A DNA stretch of 64,000 nt from Leucocoprinus leucothites (GCA_013368445.1 JAACJO010000004.1:248001-312000), one strand, 5' to 3'. Positions 48,248 through 62,350 are shown, counted from the stretch's first letter. The notes: a model not told the origin generated them from the letters alone. Numbers and translations: made by a program.

Positions 48248-49504
48248 GTTATTTCAAACGCAGTACGTGATTCAGCCTCCATTCACTGCTGATAGGGCTC
48301 TTATCACCGAACACACCAGACTTTGCTGACATGTGTTTAGTGAAACCTCTGCGTTCCCGATGGGCGGAAAAGGCGCGAAACGATCGCACTCCTGTTCTTG
48401 CCCGTTCTTCCGCGGTGTATTGAATATACTTCTTCAATCAACGGACTCGCCACGTAGAACACCGCTGTCCATGTCGAGTGCCACCTGTTGTTCAATCATT
48501 ACGCACAACATGTTCTGCAGATCTCGTTTACCATCTATCAGAATTGATTGGTGTCGTTGACTCGGTTTAGGGCATTGTTCCTCCTCTGGCCATTGTCTGT
48601 TGGTCCCATATCGTCGTGAACAATCATTTCATTTGATCTCTTCTAAACCATTTCTGAGCACTAGAAACCCAGTTCCCCGTACACAGCACCACGCTTCTTG
48701 ACACCACATCACCCCCAAGACGCATTACCCTTTTTATGACGCAGCTAACTCGCTGAATTATTAGACGGGGATCAACTTCTTGCTGATTCCCTCATTCCTG
48801 ACATAGGTCCTCCTGCATCAAAATCATCCCAAAATAGCGATATCATTAGCTGAGACTCCCGACAATGCGGGCTGGATTCCCACTCCAGATTCGCTCCAGA
48901 CCGATAGCTACCCCTCCCGCCTCTTTCAATTCGATTTATGCCCGCCCGACGGGGCACCGCGAATGTCGGCATCCGAGTCTAATGGTCTCCCAAATCCGCC
49001 AAGTATTCATATGAGCAAAATTGATGCACGTCGGAAATGATCGACCTCACAAAACCCCTGGCATCCGACAACCGACAAGAAAGCACTAAATTTGCCATGA
49101 TATTTGATTTTCAATCAATCTTACAACCTATACGGGGGCGTAAATGTTTCGATCACCGCCGCATACTCACGAAAGGCTATGACTTGTTGCTGCTGTTCGT
49201 TCTACTTCCCGTCTTCTCCCTTTCCTTTTCCGTCTTATCTGTGGAGACTTATTTCCTTATGCTGAAAACCATATTCCAATAATAGACATCTTGGTCGTCG
49301 ATGGCATGGCCACCAGGAAAGCTTAGCTGATGGGATCTTCCATTCAACGTCTCTTCCCCTGATCACAAGGGTCCGGCGCCAGAACAGATGGTATATATTA
49401 CCTGAGCTATCTCATCCGAGTTTGGCTTGTCCGAACATTCCCTCCCTCAGATCTGAGTCGTTGGGATTACTCTCGCACCCTCTCTACTTCCCTGTGCGTT
49501 TGCG
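48248..49504. other. Intergenic with a TATA-like site
   Basis: This 1.26-kb gap has no supported gene. At 49392-49398 there is TATATAT, about 107 bp before the next ATG, which may serve the Ser-rich gene. Confidence 0.35.
49392..49398 (+). promoter_or_regulatory. TATA-like box before the Ser-rich gene
   Basis: TATATAT lies 107 bp upstream of ATG 49505. The assignment rests only on position. Confidence 0.3.
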
Positions 49505-51169
49505 ATGCATTCCATCCATGCTCCAGGCTATTCCGACTTCTTTGCTTCAGGCATTCGTCTCGTGTCGAGGCGGATAGCACTGGAGAGCGCACCCAAGCGC
49601 GCACCCTCCCCAAAACCTATCCCTCTATCCTTCGACGGCGTTCTCTCTGATTCTGACTCGGAGGACGAGTCTACGAAGCGTAGGGGCCGACGGGTATCCA
49701 TCTTTAACCCACTTTCCAAGTCAAAGTCCGCCTCCTCGTCTAATGCTGGTCTACGAAGTTCTAGTCGTACATCGAAGCTTAAGAAGCACCGGGCGAGCGC
49801 ATCTTTCATTTCCAATATTTTCGGAGGCCGAAAATCCCGGCATATCACTCCTACCACGCATGTCATGTCAAATGATGACTCTGGATGGCTCTCTTCTGCA
49901 TCTAGTGTCGCTTCCGTTGACGACGACATCGACTTCATGGACTTGTCAATTTGGCCGGAGTGTCCTAGTGACGGGTATGTGCATTCGTCCTTGTTTCATG
50001 AATCATTTCAAGCTCATTAGCACCTCTACACCATTTTCGTCTCTGACACCTTGTCGTCGTCAACCTGATACTACATTTTCGATCGGATGGGTATACGGTT
50101 TCTATCCAGGCTGGAACACCACCCACGCGCAATCACGGAGTTTCACCCTGAGCCGGAACCACTGGACCCTTTCTCATCTTCGCCTAGCTCCAAGTCTTTT
50201 TTCGTTGACTTCAGCCTACACGCAAACTCCCCTTGTGCGACTACCGCCGATGGAGCTGTTCCACTTCGTCGTAGCCGTACTACATCCACGAGCTCCTGGT
50301 CCAATCGGTTCTCATTCTCATCCATATCCTCCGGCTCTTCCTCGTTCTTCTCGTCCTCGAGAAGAAACTCTGTTCGTTCCAGCTCATTCCTCAGTGTTGG
50401 ACCGTCTCCTGTCAGTCCACCTGCTGAGACTTCTTTCCTTCATCTCCCCCGGATGTCCAGGGCCAACAAACGGAGCTCGGTGGAGAGGAAGCGGCCAGCC
50501 TCTATTCACGTTATGTCGACTACGTCCGTCTCTTCTCCCTGGGCTAATATCGGAGCTACCACCGCCTCCACCTCCGCCACAACCAGGGGCGCTCCTATCA
50601 AAGTTGAACGACGACGACACACTCAGCCTGACGTTCCGGCACATTCTTCCCAACTCCCGCTTACACGAAGACAATCATCATCACATACACGACCACGCTC
50701 CCTTCTATCGTCACAAGTTCAGACTCAACGATCACTCCGTGCCCGCTCTTTGTTCTTGAATTCGACCAAGCCCCAATCTATCTCAGCTCCTATTCCCGAG
50801 TTGAATGATGCTCTCGCTGATAATGGCAATGAGCTTCGGGTGGCTAATGATGAAGCTGGCAACCGCAGCCGTGGTGGCGTGGTGTCTACTCTCGATTTTA
50901 CCTCGATCTCCAGTCCTGAGTTCCCTGGGGCGCCTGATCAGGTTTCGAAAGTTGATGATGATGCTGATGATGCTGATGATGATGATGATGATATTGTCGT
51001 CGTTGAGAAACCACCTTCTGTGAATCTGCTGATCACGGATGATGAAGCGCCTTCATCTGCATCGGATGCGAGAGTGTTCTTTGGGCACGATATGGATGAT
51101 GATGTTACGAAACGTGTGGACTGGAGGGAGTTTTGCATCGAGGTGTTGGATGGGCATTCGGACACTTAG
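49505..51169 (+). CDS. Ser-rich protein of unknown function
   Basis: Two exons (49505-49974 and 50110-51169; intron 135 bp, longer than usual, phase 2) give 509 residues. I do not recognise a domain. The sequence is Ser- and Arg-rich and mostly disordered, with phosphosite-like Ser/Arg clusters (RRGRRVSIFNPLSKSKS, SSFFSSSRRNSVRSSSF), an Asp tract near residues 435-450 and a C-terminal WREFCIEVLDG that may be a short helix. It could be a signalling-regulated or cytoskeletal protein; no function is inferred. An alternative reading with an extra short exon in the intron fails on phase. Confidence 0.75.
50951..50994 (+). repeat. GAT trinucleotide tract
   Basis: Tandem GAT/GCT codons give the Asp-rich stretch DDDADDADDDDDDI of the Ser-rich protein. 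Such tracts can change length. Confidence 0.75.
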
Positions 51170-52942
51170 GGATCAGGAAGCTGATTGCTAGGGTGCAGAT
51201 GTGACAGCTGCCGTAATCTGGCATGCCAATGTTGAAGTGATAAGTGGTGATTCTTCACCCAAGCTTGTGACTTTTGCTGTTAACTTCGGATGTGCTGGGC
51301 GCTTTCGCCGGATGTTGACTCTTGTCATGGGTGCGAATGTCTCGGGGCTGCGACTCTGGACTCGGTGAGAAGACCGAAGACGTGATAGGGGGTTTTGATT
51401 TTTTTGTTCTTTATCTGCTTGATTACCATCTCTTATTCCTTGCGCTCTACTTATGTGTTTCCACCATTTTCCACTTTCCATGCGGTTTTCTTGATTCAAT
51501 CATTCAGACTCACCATTACACTCCAATTAATCCTAAATTGCTTCTCTCTTATTCACATATCCCATGCATTTACTTATAGTTATCTTCCTACCCATCCGTC
51601 CATCAACACTTCCCCTGGGACTCTTCTTCCGATCATGGTCTGGTCTGGTATTTATAACTCTTGGTTCGCTGGTACATGTATAACATCTGTCTGATCATTA
51701 TTTTCAAGTAGCTGGGTATACGTTTGGGCTGTCTGAAGTAGATCAAATCAATGTACTTTACTATATACGCGATCTGTACACTATAACAAAGGCCATTTAA
51801 CTGACTACGACTCAGTCAGGGATGGCCTAAAAGGCGAAAACGCGGGAATGCACCTTGATCGCATCGGCGAAGACCAACGAGCGTGATTTTTCAATGAGCC
51901 CTCTCCGGGCATATCAAGACGAGTGATACCAAGAAAGCGTCTCAGATAGCTCCATCTACTTCTAATCACGCCTCTATCATCCTACCCCCTATCTGCAAAG
52001 TTCAACAGGCCACAGTGTTAGACCTGAAAATAGGCACAGGATCTGCTAACTCAAAATGTATTAGTAGCATCAGGTACAGATCTTTTGTTGCACCCACGGC
52101 ACTTGCATTTCTGACCAAGACGCCTCCTTTATTCCCCAGACCATAATCAAAAACCAACATCCGTGAAGCGATACATTTCATTGGGCTCGCATGACCGAGT
52201 GGTGGGATATGTGAACTGGACAAGAAGACCTTGGCTCTGATCGATCCAAGAGAGGGAACTTGGACCGTCTGATCAATGGAGGGTGCATTTCCACTTCAAT
52301 CGCAGCAATACCATCACGAGATGACTTTTCCCTGACAACGATGCTGAAGTGCATGCGGTGGTACATTACTATGAGGAAATTTGGCTAGAACTTTCGAACT
52401 TAGGATCGATTGCGGGCCCACCTGCACTTTAACTCGATGTTCTCGCTACGCCAATCCTCGCGCAATTGCATCTATGCATATTCTCAAGTTCATCGGGGAA
52501 CCTAGGCATCTCTGTGATGCATGCCGTTCAGCTCCTTTGCTTCCATTCTCTTGCTATCACCCACGAGCAGGGTGCGAAAGAAGCATTTGCTTTCACTGGA
52601 TCCTGCGAGCGAGAACAGCCAATTCCTGGTTGATCACACATCCTCACTAAGTGCGCCTGTGTGCGAGTTTTTGACGGACCGGAACACCAATCATGTTTAT
52701 GCTCCCGTGTTGGCTCGTCCGCTGACTACTAGTCGGATAGTAAGCTCCCACATGAACGGTCACGATGGCTCTGAGAGGTTCATCGACATTGTGTACTCCA
52801 CGCGCAAAGTGAAATCATAAGACCAGCTGCCATCTCCACTTACTGCGTGTCTATCGCTTCTGCTCCAAAATCCCAGCCAATCAAGGTATAAAGTACCTCG
52901 CTTTGACAGGCTACCATCTCGACATTGCACTGCGACCATCAT
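51170..52942. other. Gene-free stretch upstream of the MFS gene
   Basis: 1.77 kb with only short unsupported frames. It holds the 3' UTR of the Ser-rich gene and the MFS promoter, and nothing definite is seen. Confidence 0.4.
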
Positions 52943-55692
52943 ATGTCATCCACGATCAGCTATATGGACGAAGAAAAAAGGCTAGATGAATTACATAGAC
53001 GTGTGCTGAGAAAGCTGGATTGGAACGTCATACCTTGCTTATCCTTTGTGAGCAATTTTTAATTATGGAACTTGTGAGTTACTGACTAATTCCCCTCACT
53101 TTCAGCTGTGGCTGGCGAATTTCATCGATCGATCCAACATTGGCAACGCAAGGTGAGCGGGATCGCAGTGACTATTCAGGCCGATACAAATATGAATACG
53201 ACTTCAGGATTGCTGGGCTCGAGAAAGACCTTCGCCTGCAGGGAACGGAGTTTAATGTTGGCTTGGCCGGTGTGTATCCTTTCAAGTTCCGAATAGTACA
53301 GGGATGTTTTACCGTCTGCTGACTGACCGTCTCAGCATTCTTCATTGCGTACGACTATATTGCATCATCTTCTCCAAGAAAAGCACTCAAGTAGCTGACT
53401 TCACAGATACATAGTCGTTGAAATACGTAAGACGCCTGAGCAGGACTTGCCCAATCTCTCACGCAAACGTTTTTTGTTGAACCAGCGGCTAATCTACTCT
53501 TGAAGAAAGTAAAAGCAAATCGATGGCTGCCTATATTTACCTGTGCATGGGGCCTTTCAACGCTCGGGACTGGCTTTGCGAAGGACTTTTCCGGGCTGGT
53601 CGCCGCTCGGTTCTTCCTTGGGTTCTGCGAAGGAAGTCTTTTTCCTTGTATGGTGAGTTATAAAGGAAGAGTAAAAGATCATCTCACCTATCCATACCTT
53701 AGATTTTGTACATGAGTACTCTTTACCCCCGACACAAATTGCAGTTCAGGTAAGGAACGAGTAAAACAATATTTTTGAGCTCTCATATAACCCTGTTGGG
53801 TCCGAGCAGGATGGGCTCGTTCTACTCGGCGGGTAAGTTGATACTAGATATGATAAAATCGGTCTCCACTCACTCTATCTCTGTCGCACATCACCAAGTT
53901 TCCATGTCCGGAGCATTTGGAGGTACTTCTTTACGGATGATTGACTGATACGAGCTAACAGCACAATTTCGGACTAGGTCTCCTTGCAGCCGCAATTTTG
54001 AAGATGGACGGGGTTGGCGGCATAGCCGGGTGGCGTTGGATTTTCATTCTGGAGGGTGCTGTCACTGTCGCATTTGGTATGATAGCGGCCATCATATTGC
54101 CCGCGGACCTCAGTTCCGCCAGGTTCCTCAGCGAGGAGGAAAGGATGGGATACAGTCAGCATTCCACAATCAGAACTCTGTGTCGGACTCACAAAGCGGG
54201 ATTTAGTTCGGTTCTATACACGAAAAAACCCTCATGCGTTTGCATTTGCGGTTGAATCCACAACGCCTGACGAGGGGCTTGAGAAGAAAGAAAGCCTTGA
54301 GACCACTCCCACAGATTCTACAGCTATTGTAGAAGGTCCAGGCCAAAACGACTTGAAAAACACCTCGGCGGTGGAAGAAGACGAAGTTTTCGAATGGAGA
54401 GAGGTTCGAAGAGGTGTGTAGACCAAAAGTTATATCATTCATAGTTCTGATAGGACAATCTTTCAGGTTTATTTGACTTCCAGACCTGGGTCACAGGCAT
54501 CGTATTCTTTGCGAATATAGTTGCGATCTACTCGTTCAGCCTGTTCCTGTGAGTGAATACTTTGAGCGTGCAGGCCTGACTTAACAATTAAAGTCAGACC
54601 TACAATTGTTTTACAACTTGGATTTGAAGGGATACAAGCTCAGATCCACTCAGGTGAATAGCTATCGTTCCCTCGAGACGACCAACCTGATCATGTTCGG
54701 AGCAAGTTTACCCCTATATTCCTTCTGCAGCATTAACAGGTGACTAAATATAGAACATTTCTTGGCACATGTCATTAATCATTCGACCATGTGATTGTTT
54801 TCAGCCATTGTCGCTTTTGTGAGTGATCGGATGAAAATTCGCGGGCCATTTGTTCTAGGCTTCATGCCGATTGCAATGGCAGGTTAGTTTCATTTCAATG
54901 TGGCCCAGTAATCTCGCCGAATTCCCCGATAGAAGCGAACTCATTATTTCTTTTTTTCTGATCTTTCTCCTGCAGGTTTTATCATTGCAATTGTGAGCGA
55001 GGGCACCGGAGCACGGTATGCCGCACTCTTTCTAATCGCCATTGGAGCGTATGTTTTTTTCCCCCAGTTATTCAGGGACCGAAGTTCACTGAGACTCGCT
55101 GACACTATTCATAGCTTTCCTTGCTCTCCTGGAATTATTTCAACACTCGCGAACAACCACAGCGGCTACTATAAGCGAGCTGCATCGCTTGGCCTCCAAA
55201 TTGCACTCGGCAACTGTGGGTGCGTATGGTTATGATGTCATCTATCGTTGCCAAGGGCAACCCTAACCGGATTTCATTTTTCTTTGTTCCTGACCAATGA
55301 CGTCACAGGGGAATTGTAGCGACTTTTGTCTATACCGCAGGTCAGATGAAATTGAATTCGCTTGTGTTTAGCTCCTTTCCACACGCAACTCACATTCTAT
55401 GAGAATAGATCAAGCACCGCGGTATGTAAAAGGAAATGCTGTTGTGCTGGGCTTATTGGCATTTTCTTGGTTCATGATGGCTTGGAATATGTCAGTCCTT
55501 TGAGTGATTATTATTGTTCTTGGCTCCCTTGTCCTAATTTCTGCTCACAGGATTTACTGTTGGCGCGAAAACAAAGCTCGCGCTGAAGGGAAAAGGGAGG
55601 ATAATCTCACTAAATATAAGCTTCTCGTTGAGTCAGGAAAGACTCGAGCTCCTATCGGAGACCGAGACCCCGCTTTCCGTTATACTCTATGA
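52943..55692 (+). CDS. MFS transporter, allantoate/nicotinate (Dal5/Tna1) family
   Basis: At least twelve small exons join in frame. The N-terminus MDEEKRLDELHRRVLRKLDW is followed by IPCLSFLWLANFIDRSNIGNAR, the first membrane segment with the family motif. Further on, EIPANLLLKKVKANRWLP, RFFLGFCEGSLFPCM and LYMSTLYPRHKLQFRMGSFYS are typical. A cytoplasmic loop with VEEDEVFEWREVRRGLFDFQ lies between the halves, and the end is FRYTL. Family members carry organic anions such as allantoate, nicotinate or pantothenate across the plasma membrane with cations; the substrate here is unknown. Very small exons occur, but no stop or frame break was found. Confidence 0.85.
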
Positions 55693-55832
55693 AGCTCAGA
55701 AGCACACTATAAAAAAGAATACATGAAATAATAGTCATACATAGGCATCTCGTCCACAGATATAATAGAAATCAAATGATGTTCAAGATATCTTTCCCCA
55801 GAAAGTCCAGACAGCATTCAGTGCTCAAGCAA

Positions 55833-58800
55833 CTATGACGATCGCACACTCTTCCTTGTTCTCGTTCCCCTTCTAACGGGTTCGGGCGCCTTGCTAGCTT
55901 TCGGCGGACTCTCCTGACTTTGACTATGGCTCTTCAGAAGGTCCATCAACTTCTTCCGTTCGTCCGCCAGTCCTGGATCTTCATACGTTACACGCATACT
56001 CTCCCCCTCTTCTGACAGCCCAACATCCCCCACAGAGCTTCGTGTTCGCCGACCTCCACCAATTTGCCGGCCCGTACCCTTCCTTAATCCCGCAGCAGGT
56101 TCGATAACAGGTAGCATGTCACTCTCGGCAATATCGAATGAATCAAAGGGGCTGATCGAAGCTGAACCAAAAGGTATTGCGTCCACCTCCGCCGCCCGGA
56201 GTTTTGACGCCGACGTTTGTCTCGATGGAGCCTATAAAGTGTCATCTATTAATAACAATATTTTTTGCAATTCATGGCCAAAGGAGCTCACTTTGTGCCT
56301 CTGAGGTCTCTGTCTCTTTGACGTTCGGCCGCCGTTCAGAACTTCATCTTCTTCCGATGTATGCCTCTTTAGAGCTCTCGTTATACTCTCCTGAAGCGCC
56401 TTAGTCGCCTCATGATCGATTTTGACAGGAGAAATAGAAGATCGACTTCCAGCTTTCGCCAATTTCATGGGCGAAGGTGTTCGTGACGAGGGAATTTTGG
56501 CCGTCAATCGCTCCTGTTCGAGTTCTCGCCAGGATGATTTAGGCCCATCGTTTCCAGTATCACCACCGGTGTCAGATTGAGTGACAGAATCTTGCTGGAC
56601 GATTTGTTGAATATGAGGTGGAAGTGCGGATGCCGGAGAAAGTGAACCTGATTGTGGCGGTACGGAAGCGATGGAATTAATTCGTGTACGAGGTATTGGT
56701 GCGACAAGACCATGCTTTGGCTGACCGAAGGATATAGATGGCGATGAAGATGCAGAGGAGGATGACGAATGACTTGTCTGAGGTTTCACGGGCTGTCGCA
56801 TGTGGGAGGGTATATTTGCAAGTTGGGGTAGTTCAACAGGAGATTCGGAGCTGTCAGCTGAAAGGTACAAATTCGTGTGAGGTCGCTGTCAAAGGGGTAG
56901 CAAGTCAAATTGAGAACATACTATTCGTAATATCGTTCATTGTTGTTCCAGTATCAAGAAGAGGGAGATCTTGTGGCATGGCCTTTGCTTTGCCTTTACC
57001 TTTTACATCGATTTCCATGGGCACGCCAAAGTCCAGCTTTGTTATTTCCCTCACTCCAACCGTGCTGCCAGGCACGAGGTGATCTTCCACCGAGGGAACA
57101 ATGCCAGTGGAAGCCATAGCGGCTAACCAGCTCATCTTCACTACGGGTTTTCCCCACTCGCACGCTTTAGCGAATTTGGGGCCCGTAGCAGACGGACATA
57201 GTAAATGGGTCGTGTTTTTCGAGAAGTTGGGAGCAAGCGTGAGCCCGAGAGCGCGAAGGAGTCGACGGAGGCCACAAGACTCAGATTGGTCAAACCCAGA
57301 AAAACTCAGGATAATCTTTTCAGCAGCTATTACCATCTGTCAATTCCTGTCGAGCTCGAGGGGATATCAGACATACCAGGAACGGGGGTGTCGATGCCGA
57401 GAGGTACGAAGGAAAGATCTTGATCGGGTGGACACACGTGATCTTCGAAGATGCATCGTTCCAACCAACATTCCGTCCTGTACCTGCTCCGAAGAGTGGG
57501 GTCGGTTTCCTCTCGGTATAACTTGCTTCCGCTAAGACAATGTTAGGATTGAACGAGATGAAGGAAAGTAGTGAACGTACCTAACCAATCGTACAATGAT
57601 AAAGTCGACGTTCTCATCGTCTTCCGAAACCATAAGTCCTCCATACGACTCAACTGCATTCTTGACGGCTGCTGTTTTCGCCTCACCAAGCGCGCGGAGT
57701 CGATATCCAGTAAACATCATAACGGCACCACTAGATGGTCCCGCACCAGGATCCAGAAATATCGAAGTTGAACTTTCGCCATTCTTCTCCGGTACTGCTG
57801 GTAATGGAGTCGCCGACTTTACAAAGATATTCGCACTGGTTGTTGTGCGCCTAAACGGCTGCTTGGAGCCACCAGCACCTTCCTCCTCTTCTAGTTTCGC
57901 AGGCACAAATGAACTGGCACGCCTGAATGACGATATTACACTCTTTCCAGGTTCAACTTCGGCAGATGTTTCAGACGTCTGGAATACCGCTGGGGCGGAT
58001 GCCGTTCGCACGAGCTCAGCACCCGAGATTTGATACCCACGCCTGCTGAGCAAGCTTCCCCAGATTTGAAGAGTGACAGCAGGAAGGACTTTGACTGTAG
58101 CTAGTTCACCATCGTCATCCTGGTTTGAAGACGGAGGTTGCTTGGAAGGAACCGATGAAGGTGGAGCCATGGACGTTTCATCTAATTCCGAAGGGAGGTC
58201 TGATGGTGGTGGAGAGCTTGCCGCTATTTAGATTATATCAATGAAGATCATTAACATGACGGAGAGACTGAACCCGACCTTCGGGCGGAACCTTCCGTTC
58301 TGGTCGTGGGCGACTAACTTCATATCGAGTCTCGTCGAAACGACCTGGAGAACAAGTTGTTCGTTAGGTTCTAACACAGCGGTCGGACAGATAGACAACT
58401 TACCACCGAAATCAAGAGAATCCCAAAACCATTCTTCCCAAACTAGGTGTATGACGGCTTCCTTCCTCTCGTTGAACTTCTCGGCGTAACGCATCTTTTC
58501 GGTTTCTTCGTCCCCTGAGCATAAGAGATGCGTGACCTTGACTGGTCGCTCCAAGTTCTTGACGTAGGTTCCCCCGTTTTGTGTCACTAGACGGTTGATT
58601 TGAACGCGCCTATCCACGTCGGTGATCCCAGAAAGACATAGCACAACGCCGGCGAATATTGGGAGACGGTGGGGTTTAAGACTCTGAAACTAGTCAGTTG
58701 AAGATCAGTAGAGTCTAAAGAGTGGACGTACCTCCTCGTAATCAACATCATCTCCGCGCAGCCAAATGTCGTAGCTCTCTTCTACCCAAGAAGGTTTCAT

Positions 58801-59283
58801 TATAGGGATTTTACGTTCCAGAGCGCACTGCGATGGTTAGCTAAGGTTCATGGTGCTGGCTAATGTCTGCTCACCATATACTTTGCCCCACCATGAGTCT
58901 CCGCTATCAAGTGCGTTACTCTGTCCGTGAACGCGCTGACATGAGTCGCGCCTAACTCTACGGCTTTCTTGAATAATATAGGCTACTTTATGTTAGGCAT
59001 TGCTGATTCAAGCCCTGTTTTATCAACCAACCTTGTCTTTGACGCCTGTCGCACACAATACAAGATCTTTGAAAGGTCTTGGGCAAAAATCTGCGACTGT
59101 GGTATCGTCACTTCCGGCTTGGCTGTCTTCCACTAGATAATGTTCTGTAATGGTCCGAGACAAGGCTCCAGCTGGGGCAGGTCGTAGCTTGACATTCGGC
59201 ACCTAAACACTGAAGTTTTAGCAACGTTTTCCCGAATAATTTGAAAGCCATACCTTGCTGGATTTGTTGCTCCTACGTCGCAT
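55833..59283 (-). CDS. BRCT-repeat checkpoint protein (Dpb11/Rad4/TopBP1-like)
   Basis: It starts MRRRSNKSSK at 59283 and ends GTRTRKSVRSS at 55833. BRCT 1 contains KDLVLCATGVKDK and WVEESYDIW, and BRCT 2 contains VVLCLSGITDVDRRVQ and LVWEEWFWDSLDFGG. A third (VMMFTGYRLRALGEAKTAAV, with CWLERCIFEDHVCPP) and a fourth (EKIILSFSGFDQSE, FSKNTTHLLCPS) follow. The C-terminal third is Ser-rich with basic clusters and no BRCT. Proteins of this type bind phosphorylated Sld3/Sld2-like and Rad9 partners through BRCT pockets, starting DNA replication and relaying ATR checkpoint signals. The exon joins are in frame; the acceptor before the fourth BRCT (at GGTAATAG) was chosen to avoid a stop. Divergent from the neighbouring MFS gene. 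Confidence 0.88.
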
Positions 59284-59574
59284 TTTCAGAAGTCATTAAA
59301 CGCGACCAAACGTGTTGGAATGTTCAATCGAGATTTAGTTTAGGGCGGGTCATTACGCGGATAGCCCAGAAAGGACATTTGTCCATCGGCAATCAATTTG
59401 TAAACCTACATCCGGACTATGATGTTACCGCCCACAGAAATTAGTTTGCTTCGAAACCAGAGGCCGAAAGCGCGTGAAGGTGGAGCTTGCAGGGGTCAGC
59501 CGAGCATAAAAGGTAAACTCGATTTCAATCCAGAGTTTCTCCCCCAGCTCTTCCCCTCCTTTCATTTCGGACTG
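59284..59574. promoter_or_regulatory. Divergent promoter of the BRCT gene and the MFS gene
   Basis: A 291-bp gap holds both promoters. No TATA box is obvious. Confidence 0.45.
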
Positions 59575-62350
59575 ATGAGCGTCAAGGATACCAAAGACCT
59601 GGCTGTCGCCACCCACTCCGAGTCGACTCGTTCATTGGGCGGCTCTTCCAAGCACGAACCGATGTTCCTCCAGGACGAGGGCGTCGACGACATCTACGCT
59701 CGGAAATGTGATCTTCGTACGTTCTTTCTCCTTGATCAAATTTCTAGGACCGTCGCTGACGGTTTGCCGACAGTCAATGACTGCCTACAAAACGAGTGAG
59801 TGCAAGCCCAGAGGTGGGTTTAGCGTTGGGTCTTATCATCGTCCTTCAGGATTGGCTTCGGGCGCTATCAATGGCAGTTGTTCATCCTCACAGGCCTCGG
59901 ATGGCTGGCTGACAGTGAGGGAAACTTCTCCTATCCCATTACTTCTTTGCTCACTCTCCTTCCCAGACCTATGGCTACAAGGTGTCGCCGTTGTCCTCCC
60001 ACAAGTCCAGCAAGAACTTCTCCCCAGTCGAGTCGAGTTTGCCACTCTTGCTCTCTACGTTGGCCTCATCCTCGGTGCTACAACGTGGGGAAGCTTGGCT
60101 GATCTCATTGGCAGACGACTTTCCTTCAACGTTAGTACCTCCTCGTGTGACAGGTTCTGTGCTATGTATCTCTTTCTCATGCCAAATCCGCATTATCCAC
60201 GAATACTGACGTATACTCTATCTGCCCCATTCCATTCCTTCGTGTTGTACTTGACAGATCACATTATTTATAGCAGCGGTTTTCGGCTTGGCGGCTGGCG
60301 GTGCCCCCAATTTCGTCACATTTGCTTCGCTTGTGGCTTGCACGGGATTCGGCATTGGTGGCAAGTGAGTGTATATCAGAACTTGTGTTGATAACAAGAG
60401 GGTTAATATGATGTTTTCTCTCACAGTTTACCGGTTGATGGTGTGTATCATTTATTCTGCGTAGAAGGCGAATAGGGAAACCTAATCTCCATTAGGTGCA
60501 CTCTATCTCGAACACATTCCTCAGTCCCACCAGGCAAGTTTCTCTAATCCAGCTCACGCAGAGAATCGAACCCCTGACGTTGTCAATTCTCCTTGTAGTG
60601 GACATTGACTTTACTTTCGGCATGGTGGGCTGTAGGACAACTCATTGCCTCGGTCATTGCATGGGGATTCATCGGTAACTTTTCATGCTCGGCAGACACT
60701 CCGGCAGGCCAATGTCGTAGGGCGGACAATATGGGGTGGAGATACAGTTTGTACGTTGGCTATCTCCATTTCTTCCCAAGAGCGTAGCTAACACTGTATC
60801 TAGCTTCATGATGTGGGTGCCGCGATGAGGTCGGACTTTGTGCAATGAGTTCTAACTCGATTTTGACAGGGGTTCTTTGACGTTCCTCATGTTCATCTTC
60901 CGGTTCATTATCTTCGACCTCCAAGAGTCCTCCAAGTACCTTATTGCAAAGCAGCGTGACGCAGAAGCAATCCGGGTTCGTACCCCTTGTCAATAGTGTA
61001 TCGAATTACCAACTGAGCGTATTCCCAGGTCCTTGAACACATCGCTAGGCGAAATGGCAAGACCATCACGCTCAAGCTGGAGCATCTCCAACAGATTAAC
61101 GCAACTGCTCACCAAGCGAGTATTACAAGGACAACATGGCAGGTCATCAGGTCCTCCTTTTCACATTTCTCACTGTACGTTCAAGAAATTTTGTGTTCCT
61201 TGTGCTCTGACGTCATAACGTTCATCCATCAGATCACACGTCCGACCCCTCTTCTCCGGTAAGCGGATGGCGATCAACAGTTCGATTACGATTCTCTCAT
61301 GGGGTAAGTTGATAATTTACCTCACTCAGTTCATGGATTAAAGACAAAATCTCATGGACAATCTTTTCATTTACAGGACTCATCGGACTCGCATACCCAC
61401 TCTTCAACTCCTTCTTGCCTCTTTATCTCAGCAGCCGCTTCTCCAGCGACTCAAGCACGAGCGTCGCTTACAGGAACTATGTCATCATTTCGGTCATGGG
61501 TATTCCTGGATCATTGATAGCGTGCCTTGTCGTTGACTGGACGAGAAAGACCAATCATGTAGTTGAGGCTCAAGTTGAAGAGGCTAAAGGTGACGAGGAA
61601 AAGGAGAAAAAACTTCCTCGTGAAGCTGCGCCAGGGCAATGGAGGTTCTGGCAGGGGATTACGGTTGTGGGAGGGAGGAAGCTTACTATGGCGGTGTCGA
61701 CGCTACTTACGGGCGTGTTCTTGTTCTTGTTTACGACGAGTCAGAACCAGGCAGCCGTATTGGGATACTCTTGTGCAAGCGGTATTACACAGTATGTCCC
61801 TTGGCCTTTCACTGAATCTCCTTGAAATACTCACAATCCTCATAGGAACGCTGTATGTACACTACTTGTCAGAGGTACTTTATTATGATCTCTGACGTAA
61901 TTTTCTCTCTAGATGTACGGTGTCCTGTACGCTTACACACCCGAGGTCTGTCTTTTACCACCTTCCGAAGCTCCCGTTGATCACTCATCATAATCGTTTT
62001 ATTTAGGTCTTCCCGGCTCCTCATCGTGGAACGGGTGACGCCCTCGCTAGTAGCTTCAACCGTATCACTGGGATTCTTGCTCCCATTATTAAAATAGTCA
62101 GCACCACAGCCACTGGCGCTGGGTCGAACGGAACAGCAAATAGGTACGCCTCTACACCAAACACGTATATCTTGACCAAGTACTCACTTCGTCCTTTTAG
62201 CTCCGTTTTCGTCTCGGCTGCTTTGCTGACCGTCACGGCTTTCTTCATGATCTTTTTACCGATCGAGGTAAGCCACCCCGAAAATATCTGGAAGGTATAT
62301 GTGATGACTGATATGTTTACCGACAGACCGCTGGACGAGCAGCAATGTAA
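59575..62350 (+). CDS. MFS transporter, SVOP/SV2-like
   Basis: Many small exons join. The N-terminus is a cytoplasmic arm with QDEGVDDIYARKCDL, then NECLQNEIGFGRYQWQLFIL-type sequence (exon joins near 59733, 59793 and 59852) and WLADNLWLQGVAVVLPQVQQ, the first two membrane segments. The A motif is visible in TTWGSLADLIGRRLSFN. A loop rich in Lys and Glu (HVVEAQVEEAKGDEEKEKK) follows the middle, and the end is TAGRAAM. The group is like the fungal relatives of synaptic vesicle protein SVOP; the substrate is not assigned. The ATG at 59575 was preferred to an in-frame ATG at 59419 that would add an unsupported basic leader. The exon boundaries of the middle part are less certain. Confidence 0.75.

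Noticed and set aside
49743..50759. 338-codon frame overlapping the Ser-rich gene
   Set aside because: It is another frame of the same strand and crosses the intron of the Ser-rich model. Its composition is unlike a real protein, and the 509-residue model has consistent phase.
60530..60600. Possible tRNA-like words (GAATCGAACCCC)
   Set aside because: They lie inside an intron of the MFS gene and no cloverleaf could be built around them.
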